Below, one piece after another: positions 1 to 6,045 of a stretch of DNA of 6,233 nt. The stretch is from Planctomycetota bacterium. Its GTDB lineage: Bacteria > Planctomycetota > GCA-002687715. The stretch covers positions 1-6,233 of the forward strand of contig JABSRK010000225.1 in the NCBI GenBank assembly GCA_013213915.1, read 5' to 3'. The position numbers and the translations under genes are program-made. How positions within the stretch are numbered: position 1 is the stretch's first letter; every line of letters starts with the position of its first letter. The notes under the pieces are model-generated. The model saw only the letters and a list, made by a program, of their open reading frames with translations, was not told the origin of the DNA and ran no database searches.

Positions 1-1702
1 GGTCTGGATCCGACGATCCCGCCGACGCCCCCAACTCACGCGACGTCCGCGGGACGTCGCGTTCGCAACAGGATTCGGCGCAGCCCTCGCGATCCGTCGC
101 GAAGAGCGGATGCTCGGCCTTGATGCTCCAGTCCCCTTCGCGAAGACCAGAGACCTCGTAGACGCCCCCGGCGTCTGTGACGCCGATGATCTTCTGGGCA
201 TGCGCCTGGACGATGGCCCCGATCAAGACGTTCTCAGGCTTGGAGAGATCCACGTTGCCCCGAGTGAGCGTGACGCGAGCGCCATTGACGCACGCACCCG
301 CCGCGTCCGTGACGAGCCCTTTGACCGACGCGCCGCGGCCGAGCTTGATGAGCAAGCCCGTGGCGGCCTCGCCCTGCCCCAGCGTGAGCGGTCCGTGCAC
401 CGTTTCGGAGTAGCCGGCCGCCCTCACCACCATCCACAGCTTCATGGGCTGCACGCCCGCGAAAATGAACCGCCCCTCGGGATCGATGATGCGACGTCGA
501 TTCGGACGGGACGAGATGATGGTGTCCGGGTTCCCGGTAACCAGCAGCGTGTAGCGTCCGACCGGCTCGCCCGTATCCGCGTCGACGACACGGCCTTCGA
601 GACGGGCCGCGGGCGGTAGTTCGACGAGGACGTTGTCCGCACCTGCCTGGACGATCTGGCGCTGGCTTTGCAGGTGGGTCTGTCCGCGGGCCCAGACCTC
701 GCAGGGACCGTCCTCCAGTCCGATAAGTGCGTAGCGCCCGTTCTCGTCCGAACGGACGGACTCGACCCGTGGCGGCGCTCGGTTGCCCGTGCGCGAACCG
801 GAGGCACGGCACATGACGCGCGCGCCGGGGACGGGGAGACTCGTCCCCTTCTCCACGACGGTGCCCTCGATGACGAAACCGGTCGTCATGAGGAAGTCGA
901 CATGCGCGCTCGCCGGCACCTGCAGCGTTGGACGCGTGGAGGTGGCGAGACCCTTCTGTGACGCGACGACGCGCTTCATCCCCTTCGCCAGGCTCTTGAG
1001 TTCGTACTCACCGTTGGACGCCGAGAGCGTGAACCGCTCGATCTGGTCCTCGGGCTCGTACGCCTGCACGTTGATGTCGTAGCAAGCGACGCGCACACCC
1101 TCGAGCGAACGTCCGTCCGTGTGCGTGATGGTGCCGCGAATCTGGCTGCCGCGGCGAACGGTCACGATCTGGTACATCGTCGAGCGCTCAGCTGCGTTGA
1201 TCCCGTATGCACGACCCATCGTGTATTCGTCATGCGTGACACGGAGCACCATCCGTTCCCCGGGCTCGAGCCCCTCAAACGCGAACCGCCCCTCTGTGCT
1301 CGAATCGACCGAGTCTATAAGTTCTCCGAGTTGATGAACGCCGGGCACCGTGCCGTTGTCCATCATGAGGTCGACCCGCGCCATCACCACCGGCTCGCCC
1401 GTCTCGGTCACGACCATGCCCGTCAGCCTGAACCCACCTTGTTCGAAAGGCTGGCCAGCGGCCGCCTCACCCGCAGGGTTCTCCTCTTGCCCCGGAGTGA
1501 ACTGGCTGGTCTGGACGCCGCCGTCTCTCGACGCTGGACGAGGCCTTGTCCCCTCCGGGCGCTGGGCGCCAGAGCTACCCACCCGCGGCGGGGGCACCGT
1601 CTCGTAGGAGTCCTCTTCGTCGAAAAGGCCACCAAGCCATGCACCCACACCGACTATAGCGACGACCGCGACGAGGCCGATCCAAATGCGTCCGCTCATC
1701 AT
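1..1702 (-). CDS. Carboxypeptidase-regulatory-like multi-repeat membrane protein, third of three paralogues (C-terminus cut by window)
   Basis: An uninterrupted minus-strand reading frame runs from tandem ATG codons (1702-1700 and 1699-1697) to the left edge, giving 567 visible residues with no stop. Residues 7-25 form one hydrophobic segment (WIGLVAVVAIVGVGAWLGG) after a short basic N-terminus. No lipobox cysteine is present, so this is a signal anchor or Sec signal. Residues 27-90 are a polar linker rich in Pro, Gly, Arg and Glu. Beta-sandwich modules then follow at about 93-183, 186-271, 275-361, 365-454 and 456 onward. Each has the pattern G-x-V-x-D/E...GxP...ARV, then DxxGRF/YxxxGL, then a hydrophobic strand and a closing strand. 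This matches the carboxypeptidase regulatory-like fold; no catalytic residues are seen. It is clearly paralogous to the two upstream genes. Unlike them it contains cysteines (C207, C298, C334, C471, C541, C545, C546). The start is supported by the hydrophobic segment; the ribosome site (GAGAG, 4 nt upstream) is weak. The exact role is unknown, and an exported structural or adhesive role is inference. Confidence 0.9.
   Translation of the reverse strand, partial: MMSGRIWIGLVAVVAIVGVGAWLGGLFDEEDSYETVPPPRVGSSGAQRPEGTRPRPASRDGGVQTSQFTPGQEENPAGEAAAGQPFEQGGFRLTGMVVTETGEPVVMARVDLMMDNGTVPGVHQLGELIDSVDSSTEGRFAFEGLEPGERMVLRVTHDEYTMGRAYGINAAERSTMYQIVTVRRGSQIRGTITHTDGRSLEGVRVACYDINVQAYEPEDQIERFTLSASNGEYELKSLAKGMKRVVASQKGLATSTRPTLQVPASAHVDFLMTTGFVIEGTVVEKGTSLPVPGARVMCRASGSRTGNRAPPRVESVRSDENGRYALIGLEDGPCEVWARGQTHLQSQRQIVQAGADNVLVELPPAARLEGRVVDADTGEPVGRYTLLVTGNPDTIISSRPNRRRIIDPEGRFIFAGVQPMKLWMVVRAAGYSETVHGPLTLGQGEAATGLLIKLGRGASVKGLVTDAAGACVNGARVTLTRGNVDLSKPENVLIGAIVQAHAQKIIGVTDAGGVYEVSGLREGDWSIKAEHPLFATDREGCAESCCERDVPRTSRELGASAGSSDPD
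341..610 (-). repeat. Fourth beta-sandwich module of the third paralogue
   Basis: This segment encodes residues 365-454, the best conserved module across the three genes. It opens with GRVVDADTGEPVGRY, where an Arg-aromatic pair replaces the GA-R-V found in the other modules. It then has DPEGRF, AAGY and a closing LLIKL strand. Over the 35 bases at 561-595, the DNA matches 2611-2645 of the second gene at 29 positions by hand count. The equivalent stretch in the first gene is 4705-4739. Confidence 0.75.
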
Positions 1703-1717
1703 GTCTCTCTCGCTGGC

Positions 1718-1739
1718 GTCGCGAGGAGCTGCCCGCGAC
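1718..1739 (-). other. Hairpin just upstream of the third gene's start
   Basis: Bases 1718-1725 pair with 1732-1739 in an 8-bp stem, including one G-U pair in the minus-strand RNA, around a 6-base loop. The stem core GTCGCG/CGCGAC is perfect. It ends 15 bases before the ATG at 1702 and has no following U tract, so it is not a standard intrinsic terminator. It could modulate translation start or RNA stability of the third gene. In a GC-rich genome such stems also arise by chance. Confidence 0.4.
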
Positions 1740-1746
1740 TGGGCAA

Positions 1747-1771
1747 TCCGAGGATCCTAACGGGTCTCGGA
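1747..1771 (-). terminator. Possible weak terminator or attenuator after the second gene
   Basis: TCCGAG (1747-1752) is the inverted complement of CTCGGA (1766-1771). They form a perfect 6-bp stem with a 13-base loop, starting 13 bases after the stop codon of the 695-aa gene. The long loop and the lack of a U tract make it a poor intrinsic terminator. It may only be a weak pause or a 3'-end structure. Confidence 0.2.
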
Positions 1772-1784
1772 AGATCAAACCCCG

Positions 1785-3872
1785 TCAGAAGTCCACCCGA
1801 ACCGTCTCCCCGTCCGCGATCGTCACCGTCCGAGCGCCGGACTTGGACGGGTCCAGCAGGATGTCGAGCCGGAATGTCCCCTCTCGCTGCGCGGCAATAA
1901 CGCGATAGGTTCCCGGCAGAAGCCCCTTCACCCGGTAGAAACCCTCGGTGTCAGTGGCCTGGGACCGTCCCGTCGGCGCGCCACTACCGCCGACCGATGA
2001 CACCATCACCTGGGCCCGCGGATCGGGATCTCCGGACGCCGTCTTGACGAACCCCTCGATCACGCCGCCGCGCGCCATCGAGAACGGCCCGACCTCCACG
2101 CTCCCGGAGTCCGCGATCTCGACCTCCGGCGATTCCATGTCCGCATAATCACCATGGGTCGCGCTCACGCGGTACTTTCCACCGAGTACGTTGTCGAAGG
2201 AGAAACGACCCTGACGATCGGTCATCGCACGACGGGACCCACGCAGCTTGAGTTGCTTGCTGATGGCGTCGGTGAATGGGTTCGGCGGCAGGTTGTTGTT
2301 GCGACCGGGCAGCAGTGAAACCTCCGCCCCCGAGACCGGTGCAGCGTCGGTCCCCACGAGCTTCCCGCTAACCTTGGCTCCGCGCACCATCTCGATGACG
2401 ACGCCCGCCACGCCGGCGCTGGCATCCACCTGCAGGGGTTCGCTACGTCCCCCGGCATAGCCTTCTGCCTGAACGAGGAGATGTTGTTTACCGGCACGCG
2501 CATCGAGGTATTCGAACGACCCGTCCTCACGGTCGGTGAACCGCTGCTTGGTGTGGGGCGGAAGATACATGGGGTTCGGCTGTGGGCTCGAAGCGATCGT
2601 AAAGCGCGTAACCGGCTCACCCGTCTCCGAGTCCACGACGCGACCGAGGATGCTCGGACTACGTGTGAGTTGTACCTCGACGTCCAGCGAGCCCGCATCC
2701 ACCGTGCGACCGTGGGTCCGGTTGAATCCGCGCGCAAAGACCCGCAGCGTGTAGCGCGCTTCGAGGACGCCCAGGAGCTCGAAGCGGCCCTCCTCGTCAG
2801 TGATCGCGTTCGCGACGAGAAATGACTTTGACACAATGGCGGGCCGCGCGGGCTGCACGGCACGCGGCACCCGCGGCGCCGCGCTCTCGCCGATCCGCGC
2901 CTCGCCAACGCGGCCGGCGACGTCCGGCGTCCCCTGTACCGGCCTCGGGCGGGTGACCTGGCGACGCAAGTAGCTTAACGGCCGCGCGGTGACCTGGGCG
3001 CCCGCGACGGGCTCGCCAGATTGGCGGTCCGTGACGATCCCCGTGATCACGCGACCGCGGGAAAGCGTGAACGTCAACTCCGTAGCCACTCCCTGCTGGC
3101 GAAGGTCCACCGCGCTTTTCCCATCCGATGCGTAGCCAGCTTTGTGCACGAGCACCTTCTTGACGCCCGCGCGCAGGTGCAGGCCTTCGAAGCGGCCATC
3201 CGGACCGGTCTCGACTGCCTTCTCAGGCTCGGGTTGGATGTTGATCGTCCCGATACCGACGTCGAATATCTCGACTCGGGCTTCGTCGATCGGTGCCCCG
3301 CTCTCGTCTTTGACGACTCCCTTGATCGCGACCCCGTTCCCCAGCCGCACGACCTGTCGCAAGGTCGCCGGAATCGAACTGTCGATCGGGTGTACCCGCT
3401 CCGTCGTGAAATCCACGTGACCGACCCGGAGGATGTACACCTCGCCGGGCCCGAGATCCTCAAACGCGAAGCGACCGTTCTTCTTCGTCTTCGTCTGCGC
3501 GACCACGACGCCCTCCTGAAAACGCCCACGGATCTGGCTCACGTCACGAATGAGGCGCGCCGTCGCATCGGGCAGGAGTTCGTTGTCCGCCGACCGGACC
3601 TCGCCCCGAAGACGTATCCCCGTAACACGGGTCTCCACGCGCGCGGACTCGGTTCCGTTCTCAGCGGAGAAGCGTTGAGTCTTGATCGGGTTCCCATCGT
3701 TGGAGTCAGCCTGCGCCACGACTTCCGTTGGATACCCCTCACCCGTGATTTTCTTGGTGCCGCCAGTCCCGTCTGCACCGTCGGAATCGAACCCGCCCAA
3801 CAGCCACACCCCACCTGCGACCACGAGCGCGACGATGAGGGAGAGTGCGGCGTTTCTCGAGTTGCCCTGCAT
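1785..3872 (-). CDS. Carboxypeptidase-regulatory-like six-repeat membrane protein, second of three paralogues
   Basis: This complete 695-aa protein has one hydrophobic segment at residues 8-25 (AALSLIVALVVAGGVWLL) after MQGNSRN. An acidic, Gly/Asp/Thr-rich linker follows to about residue 84. Six beta-sandwich modules lie at about 85-177, 182-270, 274-402, 405-495, 498-598 and 602-695. Each carries a DxxGRF/Y-type turn (KKNGRF, GPDGRF, DEEGRF, REDGSF, DRQGRF, DTEGFY) and a GxV-D...GxPVxGAxV opening strand. The third module is enlarged by a Pro/Arg-rich, probably disordered insert at residues 299-350. The protein ends with the last strand of module six (TVTIADGETVRVDF), with no C-terminal sorting tail. 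It has no cysteine. The start is fixed by a perfect Shine-Dalgarno 5 bases upstream. The modules resemble carboxypeptidase regulatory-like domains, which are binding or structural folds rather than catalytic ones. An exported, membrane-tethered role is inferred; no ligand can be named. Confidence 0.93.
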   Translation of the reverse strand: MQGNSRNAALSLIVALVVAGGVWLLGGFDSDGADGTGGTKKITGEGYPTEVVAQADSNDGNPIKTQRFSAENGTESARVETRVTGIRLRGEVRSADNELLPDATARLIRDVSQIRGRFQEGVVVAQTKTKKNGRFAFEDLGPGEVYILRVGHVDFTTERVHPIDSSIPATLRQVVRLGNGVAIKGVVKDESGAPIDEARVEIFDVGIGTINIQPEPEKAVETGPDGRFEGLHLRAGVKKVLVHKAGYASDGKSAVDLRQQGVATELTFTLSRGRVITGIVTDRQSGEPVAGAQVTARPLSYLRRQVTRPRPVQGTPDVAGRVGEARIGESAAPRVPRAVQPARPAIVSKSFLVANAITDEEGRFELLGVLEARYTLRVFARGFNRTHGRTVDAGSLDVEVQLTRSPSILGRVVDSETGEPVTRFTIASSPQPNPMYLPPHTKQRFTDREDGSFEYLDARAGKQHLLVQAEGYAGGRSEPLQVDASAGVAGVVIEMVRGAKVSGKLVGTDAAPVSGAEVSLLPGRNNNLPPNPFTDAISKQLKLRGSRRAMTDRQGRFSFDNVLGGKYRVSATHGDYADMESPEVEIADSGSVEVGPFSMARGGVIEGFVKTASGDPDPRAQVMVSSVGGSGAPTGRSQATDTEGFYRVKGLLPGTYRVIAAQREGTFRLDILLDPSKSGARTVTIADGETVRVDF
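2388..2660 (-). repeat. Fourth beta-sandwich module of the second paralogue
   Basis: This segment encodes residues 405-495. It opens with GRVVDSETGEPVTRF and continues through REDGSF, LLVQAEGYAGG and a closing VVIEM strand. The order of motifs and the Arg-Phe in place of GA-R-V match module four of the other two proteins. This positional match supports whole-gene duplication. Confidence 0.75.
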
Positions 3873-3877
3873 GTCCG

Positions 3878-3883
3878 CCTCCT
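3878..3883 (-). promoter_or_regulatory. Strong Shine-Dalgarno overlapping the upstream stop codon
   Basis: The minus strand reads TAGGAGGCGGACATG from 3884 down to 3870. AGGAGG (3883-3878) is a perfect anti-16S match, 5 bases before the ATG at 3872. Its first two bases are the AG of the TAG stop of the 672-aa gene. Ribosomes finishing the upstream gene would sit on this site, which implies translational coupling of the two paralogues. Confidence 0.85.
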
Positions 3884-5900
3884 AATCCCGAAAATCCACG
3901 TTGGTCCTACCGCCGGATTCCAGCGTCACGGTACGTCCCTCGCTTCCATTCCGGGCTTTCATTTTCATCCGTCCCCTGCTCACGGTCACGGCAATCCGCC
4001 ACGTTCCGGAGCGGAGGCCCTCGAGCCGGTAGCGCCCCTGCGCGTCCGTCCCGACGGACAACAGCGCATCTCCATTCACGCGCACCGCGGGAAAAGCGGC
4101 GACGACGGCGTTGTAGTCCGGACGGCCTGCTTCATCGAAGACGGTTCCGGTCACCGTCGCCGCTCGTGAAAGAACGACCTCCGACACTTCGACGCTCCCT
4201 TCCCCGCCGATCAGGGTGAACGACTCCGTCTGCGTGACGATGTGCCGGGGAGGGTCGCCCACCGTCAGATGGAATCGGCCCTTACCGACATTCGGCACGA
4301 GGTAGCTCCCATCCGCAAAGGTCGTGACGCCCGAGCGGTGCACATCCATACGCCGCTGGGGGAGGATCCCCGGATGGGTCGTCGACGCGGCCATCTGGAG
4401 CTCCTCGACGATCGAGACGCCCGCGCCAGCGATCGGGCTTCCGCCCGCATCCACGACGCGTCCATGAACGAGGATCGCCCGTTCGAGGCGGACCACGACC
4501 CCGGCGACACGTTCGCCGAGGCTCGTCTCAACTGGGCCCGCCATGCCCCTGGCGTAGCCGGGCGCATCAACGATCAGGTGGTGGCTGCCCGGCGCGACAT
4601 CGAGAGCCGCAAAAGCGCCGTTGGGATCGGCAACGCGTCGCGTCCCCGCCGGCGAGACAAGAGCCGGACGAGGTCCCCTCGATACGGTGAAGGAAAACCG
4701 AGTGATCGGGTCGCCCGTCGCCGCGTCAACGACCCTCCCTGCGATGGTTCCCTGGAGGCGCACGCGCAGTTCTATGTCTTCGCCGCCTGGCGTGGCGTTG
4801 ACCGTGCCCACCTCCCCCAGTCCGCGCACGACCGACACGACGTGTTGAGAGCGCGTCAGACCCGCGATGCGGAACGTCCCGTCCGGAGCGGTCCGCGCCG
4901 TGTCGCCACTCTTGCCGCCAGCGCCGGTGGCAGACCGTGCAGGCGAGCCTCCTCTGGACGGGATCTGCGCGCTCCCGACGGGCTGGGCCCGGACGACCAC
5001 GTCCCCGATGCCCATCCCCGTGTCACCGTCGATCACCCGCCCCGCAATGTGGTGCCCCGCAGCGAGCCTGAAATCGAGCGTCTCCACGGACGCTCCAAGC
5101 CGCACCGGAGACTGCTGCCCGTTCGCCAGGCCATGCGCCCGCGTTACCACGCGTTTCGTCCCACGTCGCAGATGCTCGATCTCGTAGCGCCCCTGGTTAT
5201 CGGTCGTCGCGCGTCCCTCGACGCGTCCCCCGGGCGACAGCGAGACGAGGTCGAGGTCGTACGCCGTCACCTCGACGCCGGTGAGCGGATTCCCCTCCTG
5301 ATTGGTGATCGTGCCGGCGATGTGAACACCGGGGACGAGGACCACGTCGCGTCTGGTCGTCGATGGCTTCAGTGGATTCACGGGCGGCGTGCGCGCCAAC
5401 GCGTACTCGGGGTGCGTGACGTCAAGGACATACCGCTCCCCCAGTCGATGGAAGCCCACGAGCGAAAATCGCCCTTCGGCATCCGTCAGGGTCGATGCCA
5501 CGACGTCTCCGATGCGCGAATGACGGGCGCCAGCCGTCATCAACCGCACCGCGACGCGCGCTGCCGGAACAGACTCCTTGTCCTCGTTCGTCACAGACCC
5601 GGTCACCGGACTCGCCTCGACGTCGCCATCGAAAGCCGCGAGTGCCTGGGATTGCCGGTCCGTCGGCTCACCCGGACGACCGTTCCTCGGGCCCTCGGTC
5701 ATCACCCGGATCGGGCCGATCCGGGGACGGGTTCCGGCGCCGGACTCTGGCGAACGAGGGGGACCGGGACGGTCCCCGATATCCAGAGACCCGTCGTGGG
5801 TGCGCGCGCTCCCCCCGACGGCCAGGCGGAACCCCACATAGCCCGTCCCCGCAGCCAGGACGACCAATCCGAGCGCCATCCAACGATTGCCATTAACCAT
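3882..5900 (-). CDS. Carboxypeptidase-regulatory-like six-repeat membrane protein, first of three paralogues
   Basis: This complete 672-aa protein is probably the first gene of the block. Residues 7-28 form a hydrophobic segment (WMALGLVVLAAGTGYVGFRLAV) preceded by MVNGNR. GGSA at 29-32 could allow signal peptidase cleavage, but a membrane anchor is equally possible. A basic Pro/Gly/Arg/Ser linker runs to about residue 95. Six modules follow at about 97-188, 191-278, 283-382, 384-472, 475-577 and 580-670. Their turn motifs are DAEGRF, DNQGRY, APDGTF, DPNGAF, FADGSY and DAQGRY. Module one contains VTHPEY, matched by VTHDEY in the third paralogue. The third module carries a Gly/Ser/Arg insert (306-338). 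The protein ends on the last strand plus Arg-Asp, with no sorting signal, and it lacks cysteine. Upstream of the ATG (5900-5898) there is no clear Shine-Dalgarno, only an AT-rich leader, so M8 (5879) is a less likely alternative start. The fold assignment is by motif pattern; the function is unknown. Confidence 0.92.
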   Translation of the reverse strand: MVNGNRWMALGLVVLAAGTGYVGFRLAVGGSARTHDGSLDIGDRPGPPRSPESGAGTRPRIGPIRVMTEGPRNGRPGEPTDRQSQALAAFDGDVEASPVTGSVTNEDKESVPAARVAVRLMTAGARHSRIGDVVASTLTDAEGRFSLVGFHRLGERYVLDVTHPEYALARTPPVNPLKPSTTRRDVVLVPGVHIAGTITNQEGNPLTGVEVTAYDLDLVSLSPGGRVEGRATTDNQGRYEIEHLRRGTKRVVTRAHGLANGQQSPVRLGASVETLDFRLAAGHHIAGRVIDGDTGMGIGDVVVRAQPVGSAQIPSRGGSPARSATGAGGKSGDTARTAPDGTFRIAGLTRSQHVVSVVRGLGEVGTVNATPGGEDIELRVRLQGTIAGRVVDAATGDPITRFSFTVSRGPRPALVSPAGTRRVADPNGAFAALDVAPGSHHLIVDAPGYARGMAGPVETSLGERVAGVVVRLERAILVHGRVVDAGGSPIAGAGVSIVEELQMAASTTHPGILPQRRMDVHRSGVTTFADGSYLVPNVGKGRFHLTVGDPPRHIVTQTESFTLIGGEGSVEVSEVVLSRAATVTGTVFDEAGRPDYNAVVAAFPAVRVNGDALLSVGTDAQGRYRLEGLRSGTWRIAVTVSRGRMKMKARNGSEGRTVTLESGGRTNVDFRD
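4485..4751 (-). repeat. Fourth beta-sandwich module of the first paralogue
   Basis: This segment encodes residues 384-472. It opens with GRVVDAATGDPITRF and continues through DPNGAF, HLIVDAPGYARG and a closing VVVRL strand. It aligns with module four of the second and third proteins more closely than with modules three or five of its own chain. Confidence 0.75.
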
Positions 5901-5921
5901 TATTTATCAGTAGGTTATGTT
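5889..5921. promoter_or_regulatory. AT-rich island, candidate divergent promoter region
   Basis: This is the most AT-rich stretch of the window and sits exactly at the start of the minus-strand block. On the plus strand, TTAACC (5893-5898) and TATGTT (5916-5921) are separated by 17 bases. Each matches 4 of 6 bases of the -35 and -10 consensus, which would put a start near 5928 and a leader of about 118 bases for the 6046 gene. On the minus strand, CATAAC and GATAAA are possible -10 cores but lack a well-spaced -35. Both assignments are consensus matches only. Confidence 0.3.
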
Positions 5922-6045
5922 CCACGGTGCTGACAGGCCCATCGGACGCACCCCTCCCGCCCACAGCTTGGACGATACAAATCCGCCCCGGATTCCCGTC
6001 ACCGGAGGACGAAGAGGAAAGCACCACCGTACTATCGCCCCCCGC
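5901..6045. other. Divergent intergenic region
   Basis: These 145 bases separate the start of the minus-strand block from the plus-strand secreted-protein gene. They hold part of the AT-rich promoter candidate, the inverted repeat at 5980-5994, and a purine-rich patch (GGAGGACGAAGAGGAAAG, 6004-6021). The patch contains GGAGGA but lies too far from the ATG at 6046 to be its ribosome site. A minus-strand reading frame across this region (to 6216) is judged to be a shadow of the plus-strand gene. Confidence 0.6.
5980..5994. promoter_or_regulatory. Perfect inverted repeat, candidate operator
   Basis: AATCCG-CCC-CGGATT is a perfect 6+3+6 inverted repeat in the middle of the divergent intergenic region. 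Its size and position would suit a dimeric repressor or activator controlling one or both directions. No second copy was noticed between the divergent genes, so chance occurrence cannot be excluded. Confidence 0.3.

Larger units (their letters stand above)
1703..1784 (-). other. 82-base gap between second and third genes, with two hairpins
   Basis: This is the only sizeable gap inside the minus-strand block. It contains two inverted repeats, 1718-1739 and 1747-1771, listed separately. No strong promoter-like pair and no run of T (minus strand) were found after either stem. Partial termination, mRNA processing or control of the third gene are possible. Read-through transcription is the default reading, because the flanking genes are paralogues in the same direction. 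Confidence 0.5.

Noticed and set aside
561..595. DNA similarity at 561-595, 2611-2645 and 4705-4739 as a possible mobile or recombination repeat
   Set aside because: The similarity lies in frame within module four of each paralogue and encodes the conserved GRVVD...TG motif. Protein homology explains it without a separate DNA element.
234..812. Second minus-strand open frame of 192 codons inside the third gene
   Set aside because: It is an alternative frame of the same DNA with an Arg/Gly/His-rich translation. The frame kept shows repeat modules and continues unbroken from 1702 to the edge.
1121..1900. Plus-strand open frame of 259 codons across the gap between second and third genes
   Set aside because: It is antisense to the N-terminus of the third paralogue and the C-terminus of the second, both well supported. 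Its composition is typical of a shadow frame.
3021..4169. Plus-strand open frame of 382 codons across the junction of the first two genes
   Set aside because: It runs antisense through both coding regions and their ribosome binding site, has an Arg/His/Asp-biased composition and no recognisable domain. It is a shadow of the minus-strand genes.
4242..5933. Very long plus-strand open frame (563 codons) opposite the first repeat gene
   Set aside because: Its codons oppose those of the real gene in a GC-rich region, where antisense stops are rare. The translation is Arg/His/Pro/Asp-rich with no motif, hydrophobic segment or ribosome site. The minus-strand frame shows clear repeat modules.
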